NCBI GenBank assembly: GCA_001570385.1
Contig: BBYL01000013.1
Span: 186,001 to 250,000, forward strand
Source of the DNA: Microtetraspora glauca
GTDB lineage: Bacteria; Actinomycetota; Actinomycetes; Streptosporangiales; Streptosporangiaceae
Length of the DNA stretch: 64,000 bases
Reading direction: 5' to 3'
Part shown: in pieces, positions 11,715 through 20,761 of the stretch
Layout: each line of letters starts with the position of its first letter
How positions within the stretch are numbered: position 1 is the stretch's first letter
The notes under the pieces: generated by a model
What the model was told of the DNA's origin: nothing
Databases searched by the model: none
The model's input: the letters and a program-made list of their open reading frames with translations, nothing else
Position numbers and translations under genes: made by a program

Positions 11715-12234
11715 CACGTGGATCAGCCTCCTGGGTATCGCTGCTTGTGCATTGTCGCAAGTCTTCACTCTCCCGCACCTTGGGGCCTCGAGAACCCTCT
11801 ATGGCTCTTGAGTTCTTAGTAGAGAGAGCTAAACGTCATCGTCATAGGGGCGGTGGATACTGTGGAAATCAGACCCCTCTGCAGGTCAGAGCCCATTATT
11901 CATCCACTGCCGGGTGTGGAGGACCGGTGGATGAACGGGGCCCGCCTGGGGATGACCGTCCTTTTCCCACAGGACGTCCCCAGGAGAGGGGGTCTCTGTC
12001 CACCGGTTATCCACGAGGTTTCCACCGGTTATCCACGGGGTAAATGACCTCCTCAGGTGGACATCTTTCCACTACGCACAGGGCATCCCCAAGGTATCCA
12101 CGGGTCATCCCCAGGTTGTCCACACACTTGTCCCCAGCATGTGGGCGCGATTTTCCCCCTGACGACGGGGTTATTCGAAGGAGTGGACGGGCGTCAGAGC
12201 ACGCCGATCCACAGAGATATCCACAGCCTGTGTA
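11715..12234. other. Replication origin oriC with DnaA-box cluster
   Basis: A 520-base intergenic region between dnaN and dnaA, dense in DnaA boxes. Perfect or near-perfect copies of TT(A/G)TCCACA are TTATCCACG 12007-12015 and 12029-12037, TTGTCCACA 12116-12124, TTGTCCCCA 12128-12136 and ATATCCACA 12217-12225. Weaker ones are GTATCCACG 12094-12102 and TCATCCCCA 12105-12113, with inverted copies TGTGGAAAT 11861-11869 and CGGTGGATA 11851-11859. The dnaN-proximal side (11760-11850) is the most A+T-rich and may be the unwinding element. The location matches Streptomyces and mycobacterial oriC. Exact boundaries are inferred. Confidence 0.92.
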
Positions 12235-13758
12235 TCAAGCGTTGCGTGCGCGCTGCTTGATCCGCGTGGTCAGCTCGTTGACCTGGTTGTACATCGACCG
12301 GCGCTCGGCCATGAGGGACCTGATCTTGCGTTCGGCGTGCATGACGGTCGTGTGGTCGCGCCCGCCGAACTGCTGGCCGATCTTGGGCAGGGACAGGTCG
12401 GTGAGCTCGCGGGCGAGGTACATGGCGATCTGCCGGGCCGTCACGAGGGCGCGCGAGCGCGAGCTGCCGCAGACGTCGTCGAGGGAGACGCCGAAGTACT
12501 CGGCGGTCGTCGACATGATGAGCGAGATGGTGATCTCGGGTGTGGAGTCCTCGCTGATCAGGTCCTTGAGGACGATCTCGGTCAGCTTGATGTCCACAGA
12601 CTGGCGGTTGAGGCTGGCGAACGCGGTCACCCGGATGAGCGCGCCCTCCAGCTCACGGATGTTGGTCGCGATCCGGCTGGCGATGTACTCCAGCACGTCG
12701 GGCGGGGCGGCCAGACCTTCCTGGATCGCCTTCTTGCGAAGGATCGCGATCCTCGTCTCCAGTTCGGGCGGCTGGACGTCAGTGATCAGTCCCCACTCGA
12801 AGCGGTTGCGCAGCCGGTCTTCCAGGGTGACCAGCTGCTTGGGAGCGCGGTCGCTGGAGATGACGATCTGTTTGCTGGCGTTGTGGAGCGTGTTGAAGGT
12901 GTGGAAGAACTCCTCCTGCGTCTGCTCCTTGCCCTCAAGGAACTGGATGTCGTCCACAAGCAGGATGTCGACCGCGCGGTAACGGGCACGGAACCCGTCC
13001 GCCTTGTGGTCGCGGATGGAGTTGATGAAGTCGTTGGTGAACTCCTCGGAGCTCACGTATCGGACTCGCGCGCCGTCGTACAGGCTCTGCGCGTAATGGC
13101 CGATCGCGTGCAGCAGGTGGGTCTTGCCCAGCCCGGAGTCGCCGTAGATGAACAGCGGGTTGTACGCCTTGGCCGGCGCCTCGGCGACCGCGACCGCGGC
13201 GGCGTGGGCGAAACGGTTGCTCGCGCCGATGACGAAGGTCTCGAAGGTGTACTTCGCGTTCAGGCGCGCGGGCTCGCCGGACGTGCGGCTGCCGCGGGTC
13301 TCCCACCTGTTCTGCGCGGGCTCGGGAACGGCCTGGTCCATCGGCTCAGGAGGCAGGACGGCGTCGTGCTGCGGGTGCGCCTGTGGATAGTCGCCGGGTG
13401 GCGGCGGTGCGGCGGCCGGGCGAACCTGCGGTCCCGGCCCGGCCTGGGGAAAGGACGGCCCTGGGGAGAAGGTGTCGTGCGTGCGCGTGTCCCCCGTGCT
13501 CTCGCGGGGATCGACCATCACCGCGATGCGAACGGGACGGCCGAACTCCTGGGAAAGAGCGTGCGCGATGAGGGGGCGAAGTCGTACTTCGATGACTTCC
13601 TTGGCGAAATCGTTCGGGGCGGCGAGGAGGATGGTGTCGTTGATAAGCCCGGACGGCTCGGTCATCTGGAGGAACGCCCGCTGTTGTCCTGAAACGCCCT
13701 CATCGAGAAGGGTCCCCAGAGCGCGAGCCCACACCTCGTTGAGGTCGTCGGCCTCCAT
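12235..13758 (-). CDS. dnaA: Chromosomal replication initiator DnaA
   Basis: A 507-residue initiator from ATG 13758, preceded by GGGAGGAG; it begins [14 protein letters not shown]. Domain I (about 1-85) is followed by a Pro/Gln-rich domain II linker. Domain III has Walker [11 protein letters not shown] (about 206-215) and Walker [11 protein letters not shown] with [15 protein letters not shown]. Domain IV carries the DNA-recognition signature [13 protein letters not shown]. It binds the boxes of the adjacent oriC and, with ATP, opens the origin. The upstream region also has DnaA boxes, suggesting autoregulation. Confidence 0.98.
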   Translation of the reverse strand: MEADDLNEVWARALGTLLDEGVSGQQRAFLQMTEPSGLINDTILLAAPNDFAKEVIEVRLRPLIAHALSQEFGRPVRIAVMVDPRESTGDTRTHDTFSPGPSFPQAGPGPQVRPAAAPPPPGDYPQAHPQHDAVLPPEPMDQAVPEPAQNRWETRGSRTSGEPARLNAKYTFETFVIGASNRFAHAAAVAVAEAPAKAYNPLFIYGDSGLGKTHLLHAIGHYAQSLYDGARVRYVSSEEFTNDFINSIRDHKADGFRARYRAVDILLVDDIQFLEGKEQTQEEFFHTFNTLHNASKQIVISSDRAPKQLVTLEDRLRNRFEWGLITDVQPPELETRIAILRKKAIQEGLAAPPDVLEYIASRIATNIRELEGALIRVTAFASLNRQSVDIKLTEIVLKDLISEDSTPEITISLIMSTTAEYFGVSLDDVCGSSRSRALVTARQIAMYLARELTDLSLPKIGQQFGGRDHTTVMHAERKIRSLMAERRSMYNQVNELTTRIKQRARNA

Positions 13759-14104
13759 GGTCCGGCACTCCTCCCTTGCGCGGCCCCCGCATATTCGCCG
13801 CGATCCGTTTTTCCACGCCGGTCCCGGCCGGGGGCTCCCCGGCGGTACCAGCCCCCGATACGTGATCCACAGAGGATCCACACGTTATGCACAGCCCACG
13901 CACAGGTCCCGGGCGCATCCACGTTCGATGGAGGAGGGTCCGGAGGGTTGACAGTAGTGGTGTGCGCGACCTGGGTTCAAGACGTTGTCCACAGCCTACT
14001 GGTAGCCATGGGCGCCTCGCGTGGGCGATGTCCGCACCAGGAGAAAAACCCCTTTCACAGGGGAGTGCCATAGGAGTGGGAGCGGCCCCTGATCACGGTC
14101 TGGT
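13759..14104. promoter_or_regulatory. dnaA upstream region with DnaA boxes
   Basis: A non-coding stretch between the divergent dnaA and rpmH genes. It contains TTATGCACA at 13885-13893 and TTGTCCACA at 13985-13993, plus weaker GATCCACA matches at about 13864-13882. In many bacteria DnaA represses its own gene through such boxes, so this is the likely dnaA regulatory region. No convincing -10/-35 pair for dnaA was identified. Confidence 0.6.
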
Positions 14105-14134
14105 TTGACCTGTGGCACCATTGCCGCCTAACGT
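14105..14134 (+). promoter_or_regulatory. Candidate promoter of rpmH
   Basis: TTGACC at 14105-14110 and TAACGT at 14129-14134 are separated by 18 bases, close to the actinobacterial housekeeping pattern. They lie about 120 bases upstream of rpmH and point toward it. No experimental support is available here. Confidence 0.5.
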
Positions 14135-14255
14135 GTGGAGGTCGGCTGGTCACGCGACGGCTATTTCGCATGTCCACGCATCTGGCGAGCCGAATCCTTG
14201 GAATGTTGCGCGTCCGCGGCCTCCTGCGGACGTATCTGAAGCCTGGAGTCCACTC

Positions 14256-14393
14256 GTGAGCAAGCGTACTTACCAGCCGAACAACCGTCGCCGCGCGAAG
14301 ACCCACGGCTTCCGGCTGCGCATGCGCACGCGTGCCGGCCGCGCCATCCTGGCCGCCCGTCGCCGCAAGGGCCGCGCCGAGCTGACCGTCTGA
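14256..14393 (+). CDS. rpmH: 50S ribosomal protein L34
   Basis: A 45-residue L34 from GTG 14256. The protein begins (M)[19 protein letters not shown] and continues with the [12 protein letters not shown] segment and KGRAELTV end, essentially all conserved. An in-frame upstream extension to 14112 is not expected from the family length. It is the first gene of the plus-strand rpmH-rnpA-yidD-yidC-jag-rsmG run, divergent from dnaA as in most bacteria. Confidence 0.97.
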   Translation: MSKRTYQPNNRRRAKTHGFRLRMRTRAGRAILAARRRKGRAELTV

Positions 14394-14407
14394 CGAGCGA
14401 AACCGTC

Positions 14408-14438
14408 ATCGCCCGCCGTCCACGTGTCGGCGGGCGAT
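14408..14438 (+). terminator. rpmH-rnpA intergenic hairpin
   Basis: An 11-base perfect stem, ATCGCCCGCCG with CGGCGGGCGAT, encloses a 9-base loop. It has no following T-run, so it is more likely a partial terminator or processing/attenuation structure that lowers rnpA expression relative to L34 than a full stop. Confidence 0.55.
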
Positions 14439-14461
14439 AGTCGTAGTTCGAGGAAGTTCCG

Positions 14462-14839
14462 GTGCTGCCGTCCGCGTCCCGCATGCGACGCGGTGACGAG
14501 TTCGCCGACGCGATCCGGCGTGGACAACGCGCCGGTCGCCCCACCCTGGTCGCCCATATGAACGTGGGCGAAGGTGAGGGGCCGCCGTTGGTGGGTTTCG
14601 TCGTGAGCAAGGCCATCGGTGACGCTGTGACCAGAAACCGGGTGAAGCGCAGGCTCAGACACCTGATGCGGACCCGACTCGACCGGCTTCCGCGAGGTAG
14701 CCTGCTTGTGGTACGCGCCAACCCAGCTGCCGCGTCCGCGCGAAGCGAGCACCTGGCCGCCGAACTCGACATCGCGCTCGATCGTTTACTCCGGCGGTGG
14801 GGGTCCGCCCCGCGGACCCTGACGGATGGACGGTCATGA
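14462..14839 (+). CDS. rnpA: Ribonuclease P protein component
   Basis: A 125-residue basic protein that binds the RNase P RNA and aids 5' processing of pre-tRNAs. It starts at GTG 14462: (M)[20 protein letters not shown]. The RNR signature region reads [20 protein letters not shown]. The C-terminal [18 protein letters not shown] is also typical. Its stop overlaps the start of yidD (ATGA). Gene order rpmH-rnpA-yidD-yidC is near universal. Confidence 0.95.
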   Translation: MLPSASRMRRGDEFADAIRRGQRAGRPTLVAHMNVGEGEGPPLVGFVVSKAIGDAVTRNRVKRRLRHLMRTRLDRLPRGSLLVVRANPAAASARSEHLAAELDIALDRLLRRWGSAPRTLTDGRS

Positions 14840-15144
14840 CAGTCGAGCAGTCGAGCCCCGAGAGGCCGGCCACCTCCGGCGTGCGGCCCTCAATGGCCGC
14901 CCGTGTGTTGCTTGGCCCGATCAGGTTCTACCGGGCGTTCATCAGCCCGGCACTCGGGCCGCGATGCCGGTTCGAACCGTCCTGCAGCGCCTATGGACTG
15001 GAGGCCATCGCCGTACACGGAGCGGTGCGCGGTTCGTGGCTGACCATCAGGCGTATCGGGCGTTGCCACCCGTTCCACCCCGGAGGTTTCGACCCGGTGC
15101 CCCCACCCCGAGTCCGGTCTCACGACACAACGCAAGGGAGCTAG
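14836..15144 (+). CDS. yidD: Membrane protein insertion efficiency factor YidD
   Basis: A 102-residue member of the YidD (UPF0161) family from ATG 14836, which overlaps the rnpA stop. The family core is [20 protein letters not shown], followed by [16 protein letters not shown] and [15 protein letters not shown], including the conserved Cys residues. An N-terminal amphipathic helix anchors it to the inner face of the membrane, where it assists YidC-dependent insertion. It is four bases upstream of yidC. Confidence 0.93.
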   Translation: MTVEQSSPERPATSGVRPSMAARVLLGPIRFYRAFISPALGPRCRFEPSCSAYGLEAIAVHGAVRGSWLTIRRIGRCHPFHPGGFDPVPPPRVRSHDTTQGS

Positions 15145-15148
15145 CTCG

Positions 15149-16105
15149 GTGGAGCTGTCATTCCTCAACTGGCTGTATACGGCAGTGGCGTGGGTCATCA
15201 CCCACATCCACGCGGGCTACAGCACCTTTCTCTCCCCTGACAGCGGGCTGACCTGGGCGCTGACCATCATCACGTTGACCGTGCTGATGCGTCTGCTGAT
15301 CTTCCCCCTCTTCCTCAAGCAGATGCGCTCGTCGAGGAAGATGCAGGAGCTCGCTCCCAAGGTGCAGGAGCTGCGCAAGCGCTACAAGAACGACAAGCAG
15401 CGCATGAACCAGGAGGTCATGCGCGTCTACCAGGAAGCGGGCGCCAACCCCCTCGGTGGATGTCTGCCGATCGTGGCGCAGTTCCCGATCTTCATCTCCA
15501 TGTTCACCGTGCTCCGGGCGATCGCCGAGGACCAGGCCAAGTTCGGCATGACCCAGGAGCTGGTGGACAGCGCGCGTCACGCGCACGTCATCATGGCGCC
15601 GCTTCCCGCCACGTTCTTCACCAGCAGCGCGGACATCCAGGCGCTGGGCGCCGACCCGGTCATCACGAAGATCGTCCTGGCCTGTTTCGTGGCCATCAGC
15701 TCGCTCACCACCTTCCTCACGGTCCGCCAGAGCGTGACCCGGTCGATGCAGCAGATGCCCGACAACCCGATGGCGCAGCAGCAGAAGATCCTGATGTACA
15801 TCTCGCCGCTGTTCGCCGTCTTCAGCCTCAACTTCCAGCTCGGTCTGATCCTCTACTGGGTCACCACGAACATCTGGACGCTCAGCCAGCAGCACTGGTT
15901 CTACAGCCGGCACCCCATGCCGGTCGTCGACGAGAAAGGCAACGTGACGACGCCGCCGCCGTCCAACGGAGTCTTCGGGAAGCTGCTCGGCAAGCCGAAG
16001 GTCAACACCCCGGCGGAGCCTGCCGCTCCGCCGGAGCCTAAGATCGTCCGTCAGCAGCCGTCCCGGCAGTCACGTAGCAAGCGGACCGGCAGCAAGAAGT
16101 CGTAG
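15149..16105 (+). CDS. yidC: Membrane protein insertase YidC/Oxa1
   Basis: A 318-residue insertase from GTG 15149 in the short form of Gram-positive bacteria. It has five hydrophobic segments: near residues 5-22, WALTIITLTVLMRLLIFPLF, the one around GGCLPIVAQFPIFISMFTVL, ITKIVLACFVAISSLTTFL and FSLNFQLGLILYWVTTNIWT. A positive cytoplasmic loop KMQELAPKVQELRKRYKND precedes the second conserved helix; the hydrophilic groove Arg is in LMRLLIFPL. The C-terminus is basic. It inserts membrane proteins alone or with SecYEG. Confidence 0.96.
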   Translation: MELSFLNWLYTAVAWVITHIHAGYSTFLSPDSGLTWALTIITLTVLMRLLIFPLFLKQMRSSRKMQELAPKVQELRKRYKNDKQRMNQEVMRVYQEAGANPLGGCLPIVAQFPIFISMFTVLRAIAEDQAKFGMTQELVDSARHAHVIMAPLPATFFTSSADIQALGADPVITKIVLACFVAISSLTTFLTVRQSVTRSMQQMPDNPMAQQQKILMYISPLFAVFSLNFQLGLILYWVTTNIWTLSQQHWFYSRHPMPVVDEKGNVTTPPPSNGVFGKLLGKPKVNTPAEPAAPPEPKIVRQQPSRQSRSKRTGSKKS

Positions 16106-16123
16106 CAGAAGGAGAGACCGGAC

Positions 16124-16618
16124 GTGACCGAAGCCGAGGAGAGCGTCAAGCCTGCTCCCGACATCGCCGCCCTGGAACAGGAAGGCGAGATCGCGGCCGA
16201 CTACGTTGAGGGCCTGTTGGACATCGCCGACATCGACGGTGATATCGACATGGACGTCGAAGGCGACCGTGCGGTGGTGTCGGTCGTCGGCATCAAGGGA
16301 AGCGATCTCGTCGGCCCCGGAGGCGAGGTGCTGGAGGCGCTCCAGGAGCTCACCCGGCTCGCGGTGCACCGCCAGACGGGGGAGCGGTCCCGGCTCATGC
16401 TCGACGTCGGCGGCTATCGGGAGCGCCGCAGGGCCGAGCTGACGAAGATCGGCTCTGCCGCCGCCGACGATGTCAAGCGGAGCGGAGAGCCCAAGGCGCT
16501 GCAGGCCATGACGCCGTTCGAGCGGAAGATCGTGCACGACGCCGTCGCCGCGGCCGGTCTGCGTAGCGAGTCCGAGGGCGAGGAGCCCCGGCGTTTCGTC
16601 GTCGTACTTCCCGCGTAG
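16124..16618 (+). CDS. Jag/KhpB-type RNA-binding protein (KH + R3H domains)
   Basis: A 164-residue protein. After an acidic N-terminus (about 1-30) comes a KH-like domain with VVSVVGIKGSDLVGPGGEVL, in which GPGGE takes the place of the GxxG loop. The R3H domain includes GYRERRRAEL and TPFERKIVHDAVA. The protein binds single-stranded RNA; relatives (KhpB/EloR) influence cell elongation. It follows yidC by 18 bases and is the standard next gene, ending before a strong terminator. Confidence 0.92.
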   Translation: MTEAEESVKPAPDIAALEQEGEIAADYVEGLLDIADIDGDIDMDVEGDRAVVSVVGIKGSDLVGPGGEVLEALQELTRLAVHRQTGERSRLMLDVGGYRERRRAELTKIGSAAADDVKRSGEPKALQAMTPFERKIVHDAVAAAGLRSESEGEEPRRFVVVLPA

Positions 16619-16634
16619 TCGCGCTTTCGCATAG

Positions 16635-16669
16635 AAGGCCGCCGATCCTCCGAGGGTCGGCGGCCTTTT
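16635..16669 (+). terminator. Intrinsic terminator after jag
   Basis: AAGGCCGCCGA pairs with TCGGCGGCCTT around a short loop and is followed by TTTTC. This is a strong hairpin 16 bases past the stop, so the rpmH-jag transcript probably ends here and rsmG has its own promoter. Confidence 0.8.
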
Positions 16670-16776
16670 CCGTACCCGCGGGCGAGCGAGCCTCGCGGGA
16701 GCGCGCGGGAATGCGTCGCAGGCTCGGCCGGAGCGGGGCGGCTACCCTTACCCCGAGAGCATCCATAGATGAGTGA

Positions 16777-17469
16777 GTGATGACGGAAAGCAACGAGCTG
16801 CCCGAAGCGCCCGCGGTGGCGCGCGAGGTGTTCACCAGTGAGGCGTTGGGCAGGGCCGAGGCGTTCGCGGCGCTGCTCGCGGGCCCCGGAGTGGTACGCG
16901 GACTGATCGGGCCACGCGAGGTTCCCCGGATCTGGGACCGCCATCTTCTCAACTGTGCGGTCGTTGAGGAGGCCATCCCAGAGGGCACTCGACTGGTGGA
17001 CATCGGATCCGGTGCCGGGCTGCCCGGTCTGGTCCTGGCGATCGTCCGCCCCGACATCACGGTGACGTTGCTCGAACCGCTGTTGCGCCGGACCACGTTC
17101 CTGGAGGAGTGCGTGACGGTGCTGGAGTTGGGCAATGTCGAGGTGCTGCGCGGCAGGGCCGAGGAACTGGCGCGCAAGCGGCTGTTCGACGTCGCGACCG
17201 CGCGTGCGGTGGCTCCACTTGACCGTCTGCTTGCATGGTCCATGCCGCTGCTTGGAGAGGGTGGCGAGCTGCTCGCCATGAAGGGAGAGCGCGCGGCGGA
17301 GGAACTTGAGGCCGCCGGGCCGCAACTCAAGGCGTACGGGGCGCGTACCGCCGAGCTTGTTACGGTGGGGCACGGTAAGGTCGAGCCGCCCACCACTCTC
17401 GTTCGCGTCGTCGCGGGCCGGTCTCCCCAGCAGAGTGGAAAGGGCGCGCGGCACCGACGAAAGAGGTGA
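16777..17469 (+). CDS. rsmG: 16S rRNA (guanine-527-N7)-methyltransferase RsmG
   Basis: A 230-residue SAM-dependent methyltransferase of the GidB family. The start is GTG 16777 or ATG 16780, adjacent codons. The N-terminal region has RIWDRHLLNCAVVEE; the SAM motif is LVDIGSGAGLPGLVLA, followed by TLLEPLLRRTTFLEE. ATARAVAPLDRLLAW and GELLAMKGERA complete the family pattern. It methylates G527 of 16S rRNA; loss gives low-level streptomycin resistance in other bacteria. It leads directly into the parA region. Confidence 0.95.
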   Translation: MMTESNELPEAPAVAREVFTSEALGRAEAFAALLAGPGVVRGLIGPREVPRIWDRHLLNCAVVEEAIPEGTRLVDIGSGAGLPGLVLAIVRPDITVTLLEPLLRRTTFLEECVTVLELGNVEVLRGRAEELARKRLFDVATARAVAPLDRLLAWSMPLLGEGGELLAMKGERAAEELEAAGPQLKAYGARTAELVTVGHGKVEPPTTLVRVVAGRSPQQSGKGARHRRKR

Positions 17470-17609
17470 AGGTCTTGCCGGGTGCGGAAGCGGGCCTGGG
17501 TTGGCCGGAGAATCACATCGCCGTACCCTTGGAGATCGCGTCGGTAGGTCGGCCGTCCGGGGTCGGCTGGCCTTTTATCTCTGTTTCGCAGAGCGAAAGG
17601 GCGACGACC

Positions 17610-18548
17610 GTGTCCCAGACCCCCCTTATTTCCGGCGATTCGCCGCTGGTACGAGAGGCACTGAGCTCTGTGGTTTCACGTGAAACAGCCACGGCCGCTC
17701 CTGCGGCTGCGCCTTCGATTGGATACTCGACACGGAACGAAGGGGAGTGGCCCCGCCCCCCGAAGTGCCGCGTTATGACAGTGGCGAACCAGAAGGGCGG
17801 CGTCGGAAAGACCACGACCACCGTCAATCTGGCCGCGGCGCTGTCGATGCACGGGCAGCGCGTTCTTGTGGTGGACCTTGACCCGCAGGGCAATGCCTCG
17901 ACGGCGTTGGCGACGGAGCATCGGTCGGGTGTTCCGTCTGTTTATCAGGTCCTGGTGGACGATCTCCCGTTGGCGTCCATCGTGAAGCCGGTTCCGGAGA
18001 TGCCGAACCTGTACTGCGCCCCCGCGACGCTGGATCTCGCCGGCGCGGAGATCGAGCTGGTGCCGATGGTCGGGCGGGAGACCCGGCTGAAGCGCGCCTT
18101 GAACGCCTTCGACTCCATGGAGCTGGACTACATCCTGATCGACTGCCCGCCCTCGCTCGGCCTCCTCACGGTCAACGCGATGGCGGCGGCGCAGGAAGTT
18201 CTGATCCCCATCCAGTGTGAGTACTACGCGTTGGAGGGACTCACCCAGCTGTTGCAGAACGTCGAACTGGTGCGGGTTCACCTGAACCAGGATCTGAACG
18301 TCTCGACGATCCTGCTGACGATGTACGACGGCCGGACCCGGCTCGCGTCGCAGGTGGCGGAAGAGGTGCGGTCGCATTTCGGTGACACGGTGTTGAACGC
18401 GGTCATTCCGCGAAGCGTCCGCGTCTCCGAGGCGCCCAGCTACAGCCAGTCGGTCATGACGTACGACCCCGGATCGAGTGGTGCCCTGGCGTACAAGGAA
18501 GCCGCCCGCGAGATGGCCTACCGAGGCGCGGCGGTTGCGGAGGCGTAG
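17610..18548 (+). CDS. parA: Chromosome partitioning ATPase ParA
   Basis: A 312-residue ParA/Soj from GTG 17610, which has GAAAGGG upstream. A longer frame can start at GTG 17466 overlapping the rsmG stop, but the extra 48 residues look unlike the family. The deviant Walker A is QKGGVGKTTTTVNLA, followed by VVDLDPQGNAST and the Walker B region LIDCPPSLGLLT. The first ~60 residues are a variable extension; residues 22-26 (VSRET) are encoded by a parS site inside the gene. ParA works with ParB on parS to segregate newly replicated origins. Confidence 0.95.
   Translation: MSQTPLISGDSPLVREALSSVVSRETATAAPAAAPSIGYSTRNEGEWPRPPKCRVMTVANQKGGVGKTTTTVNLAAALSMHGQRVLVVDLDPQGNASTALATEHRSGVPSVYQVLVDDLPLASIVKPVPEMPNLYCAPATLDLAGAEIELVPMVGRETRLKRALNAFDSMELDYILIDCPPSLGLLTVNAMAAAQEVLIPIQCEYYALEGLTQLLQNVELVRVHLNQDLNVSTILLTMYDGRTRLASQVAEEVRSHFGDTVLNAVIPRSVRVSEAPSYSQSVMTYDPGSSGALAYKEAAREMAYRGAAVAEA
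17673..17686. promoter_or_regulatory. parS site 1 (inside parA)
   Basis: A perfect 14-base palindrome GTTTCACGTGAAAC, the ParB-binding consensus, embedded in the 5' coding part of parA in frame as V-S-R-E-T. Confidence 0.95.
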
Positions 18549-18657
18549 CGGGTTGCGGGCACTTAACGAGCCCGTACAGCGGTAACCTCTCGTGGTGGAG
18601 TGCCCGGCGACTCTGGATCGCTGGGCACTGTCTTTCGTGCGGTGTTAAGGAGCAGCG

Positions 18658-19611
18658 TTGTCTCAGCAGCGTCGGGGACTGGGCAAGGGCCTTGGGGCAC
18701 TGATTCCCACCGGGCCGATCGTCGAGCCGACGATCGCGACCGGTCCATCGGCGGAGCCTGCGGATTCCGGGTTGCGACCTGTCGAGGGCGCATACTTCCA
18801 GGAGATCCCCCTTGAGGCGATCGTGCCCAACCCGCGCCAGCCGCGCGACGTGTTCGACGAGGACCGCCTGGACGAGCTGGCCGACTCCATCAAGGAGGTG
18901 GGCCTGCTCCAGCCGATCGTCGTACGCGCTCTCGGCGAGGGACGTTTCGAGCTCGTGATGGGGGAGCGGCGGTGGCGGGCGTCGAAGCTCGCGGGCTTGG
19001 AGCAGATTCCCGCGATCGTGCGCAGCACTCAGGACGACGAGATGCTTCGCGAGGCACTGATCGAGAACCTTCAACGTGAGCAGCTGAACGCGCTGGAGGA
19101 AGGCGCCGCTTACCGGCAGCTGCTCGATGACTTCGGGGCCACGCACGAGGTCCTGGCGAAGAAGGTCGGTCGATCTCGCTCGCACATCACGAACACGCTC
19201 CGACTGCTGAACCTGGCCTCGAACGTCCAGCTGCGCCTGGCGGCCGGGACGATCAGCGCCGGGCACGCTCGGGCATTGTTGCCGTTGGAAGACCCCGCGG
19301 CACAGGAGCGCCTGGCGAGCCGGATCGTCGCGGAGGGACTCTCGGTTCGTACGGTGGAAGAGATCGTCGCTTTGGGCGAGGCCACGGCCGGCCCTGCTCC
19401 TCGTAAGCCTCGGGCGAAGAAGCCGACCGCGCCCGCACTGACGGAGTTGGCGGAACGGCTCTCCGACCATTTCGATACCAAGGTGAAAGTGGACCTGGGG
19501 AGTCGGAAGGGTCGGATCGTCGTCGAGTTTTCCACGATCGATGATCTGGAGCGGATCATCGGCACCATGGCGCCTGACGCTGTATCCGTCATGGGCGACG
19601 GCGAGGAATAG
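18658..19611 (+). CDS. parB: Chromosome partitioning protein ParB
   Basis: A 317-residue ParB from TTG 18658 with AAGGAG six bases upstream, beginning (M)[18 protein letters not shown]. The CTP-binding/nuclease-like N-domain has [25 protein letters not shown] and the [12 protein letters not shown] motif, followed by [14 protein letters not shown]. The helix-turn-helix that reads parS is in [21 protein letters not shown] Pro/Ala/Lys linker leads to the C-terminal dimer domain. Loaded on the three nearby parS sites it forms the segregation complex close to oriC. Confidence 0.97.
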   Translation: MSQQRRGLGKGLGALIPTGPIVEPTIATGPSAEPADSGLRPVEGAYFQEIPLEAIVPNPRQPRDVFDEDRLDELADSIKEVGLLQPIVVRALGEGRFELVMGERRWRASKLAGLEQIPAIVRSTQDDEMLREALIENLQREQLNALEEGAAYRQLLDDFGATHEVLAKKVGRSRSHITNTLRLLNLASNVQLRLAAGTISAGHARALLPLEDPAAQERLASRIVAEGLSVRTVEEIVALGEATAGPAPRKPRAKKPTAPALTELAERLSDHFDTKVKVDLGSRKGRIVVEFSTIDDLERIIGTMAPDAVSVMGDGEE

Positions 19612-19633
19612 CTCCGATCTTGTGACCCGTCGT

Positions 19634-19647
19634 GTTTCACGTGAAAC
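19634..19647. promoter_or_regulatory. parS site 2
   Basis: GTTTCACGTGAAAC, extended to TGTTTCACGTGAAACA, lies 22 bases past the parB stop. Confidence 0.96.
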
Positions 19648-20692
19648 ACCGCGTGAAGATCGGCATGAGGGTCGGCGGGGGAGAATCGGTGGGGAAGGCC
19701 GGCTAGGAAGATCAGCCGGACAATCAGTGGCGAAGTCGGTGGCGAAAGCCGGTGGCGAAGTCGGCTTCGCCTGCGGTTGAGGACCCGCAGGGCGGTCGGT
19801 TGGTTGGACGGCTAGTTAGGTTGGGTGCAGCGCGGGGACTGGCGCCCGTGGGCGCTGTACCGTGGGGCGAGTCGCGGTGGTTGGTGTCCGTAGGCACGGC
19901 GACGGGGGCTTGCTCCGGCCGGCCGTGATAGCGGGCCCCTGGTGATACCGCTCTCGCGGCCGTCGCGGGCGCGGTGGTTGCTGGCACGGTCTTACGCCGG
20001 CCTCCACAAACCCCCGCCTCCGCGCCAAGCTTTCCCGCCGCACCTCGCGCCAGCCCCGTAATGTGCGTGTGCGCTACCTCTATCCACTCCAGGCTCAAGC
20101 CATATGAAGCGGCCCTCCTTCAATCCATGTGATTTCTCCCGCTGCACCCACGCGTCGTGCCGCCTTCGTCGTGCCGTCTTCGTCGTGCCGTCTTCGTCGT
20201 GCCGCCTTCGTCGTGCCGCCTTCGATGTCAGTGACGCCGGCTTCCCATGGCGCGCGCCTTCTTACCGTCGATCCGGCCTTTTCTCCCTCGCCTTCTCCGC
20301 GGCGCCTGAGCCCGATGCTGGCCGCTGTTCACCGCCCAGGCTGTCCCTGTACGCCGTGAGCGGTAGGCGCTCCCACACCAACGCGGTCGGTGGGTCGTGG
20401 GCGATGCCGCCGGACGCATGCTGGTGTGACCGCCGCGGGGGTGTTTTCGCGTGGCGAGTTAGAGCCGGACACTCGGCTTCTGGGGAGCGAGGTGAAGGGC
20501 GGTGTGCGCTCGGCGACCTATCGGGCCGGCGGATGTAGGCGGGGACGGTGCCGGAGGAACTCGGGAGCCGGGCTTGCTCGCACCGCTGGACGATGGGGAG
20601 GGGCACTTTCGCACCGAGGCGGCGAGCTAATGAATGTCACTGGGGCTGCGAGGTGACTGGATTCCAGGTGGCGGTGCGCGGATTGTGGGTCC
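19648..20692. other. Gene-free interval between parB and ddl
   Basis: About 1.05 kb flanked by parS sites 2 and 3. Several open frames exist on both strands, but none has a convincing start with ribosome-binding site or a recognisable product. The first part (about 19680-19770) holds imperfect repeats of GTGGCGAAGTCGG and GCCGG; 20154-20223 holds a five-copy 14-base tandem repeat. Composition is more C/T-rich and irregular than in coding DNA. It may be spacer in the centromere-like region. Confidence 0.6.
20154..20223. repeat. Five-copy 14-base tandem repeat
   Basis: Five head-to-tail units of GTCGTGCCG(C/T)CTTC at 20154, 20168, 20182, 20196 and 20210 differ only at the C/T position. The period is not a multiple of three, so a coding repeat is unlikely. 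Copy number may vary between strains. Confidence 0.9.
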
Positions 20693-20706
20693 GTTTCACG
20701 TGAAAC
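20693..20706. promoter_or_regulatory. parS site 3
   Basis: A perfect GTTTCACGTGAAAC two bases from the ddl downstream hairpin, about 1.06 kb from parS site 2. Confidence 0.96.
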
Positions 20707-20708
20707 AC

Positions 20709-20741
20709 ATGAGGGACCGGCCCTGGTGGCCGATCCCTCAT
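20709..20741 (-). terminator. Hairpin downstream of ddl
   Basis: ATGAGGGACCGGCC pairs with GGCCGATCCCTCAT (one mismatched pair in a 14-base stem, 5-base loop) between parS site 3 and the ddl stop. There is no T-run; it is probably a ddl transcript terminator of the actinobacterial U-less type. Confidence 0.6.
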
Positions 20742-20761
20742 GGTGGCAACGCGTGCGGCGG

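Noticed and set aside
17466..17609. Upstream start for parA at the rsmG stop
   Set aside because: The overlap is tempting, but the extra 48 residues lack family similarity and 17610 has a better ribosome-binding site; kept as an alternative only.
20154..20223. CRISPR-like array
   Set aside because: Units are 14 bases with no spacers and no cas genes nearby; it is a plain tandem repeat.
19724..20538. Possible small genes between parB and ddl
   Set aside because: Several frames overlap on both strands without a ribosome-binding site or plausible protein; one is made of the 14-base repeat.
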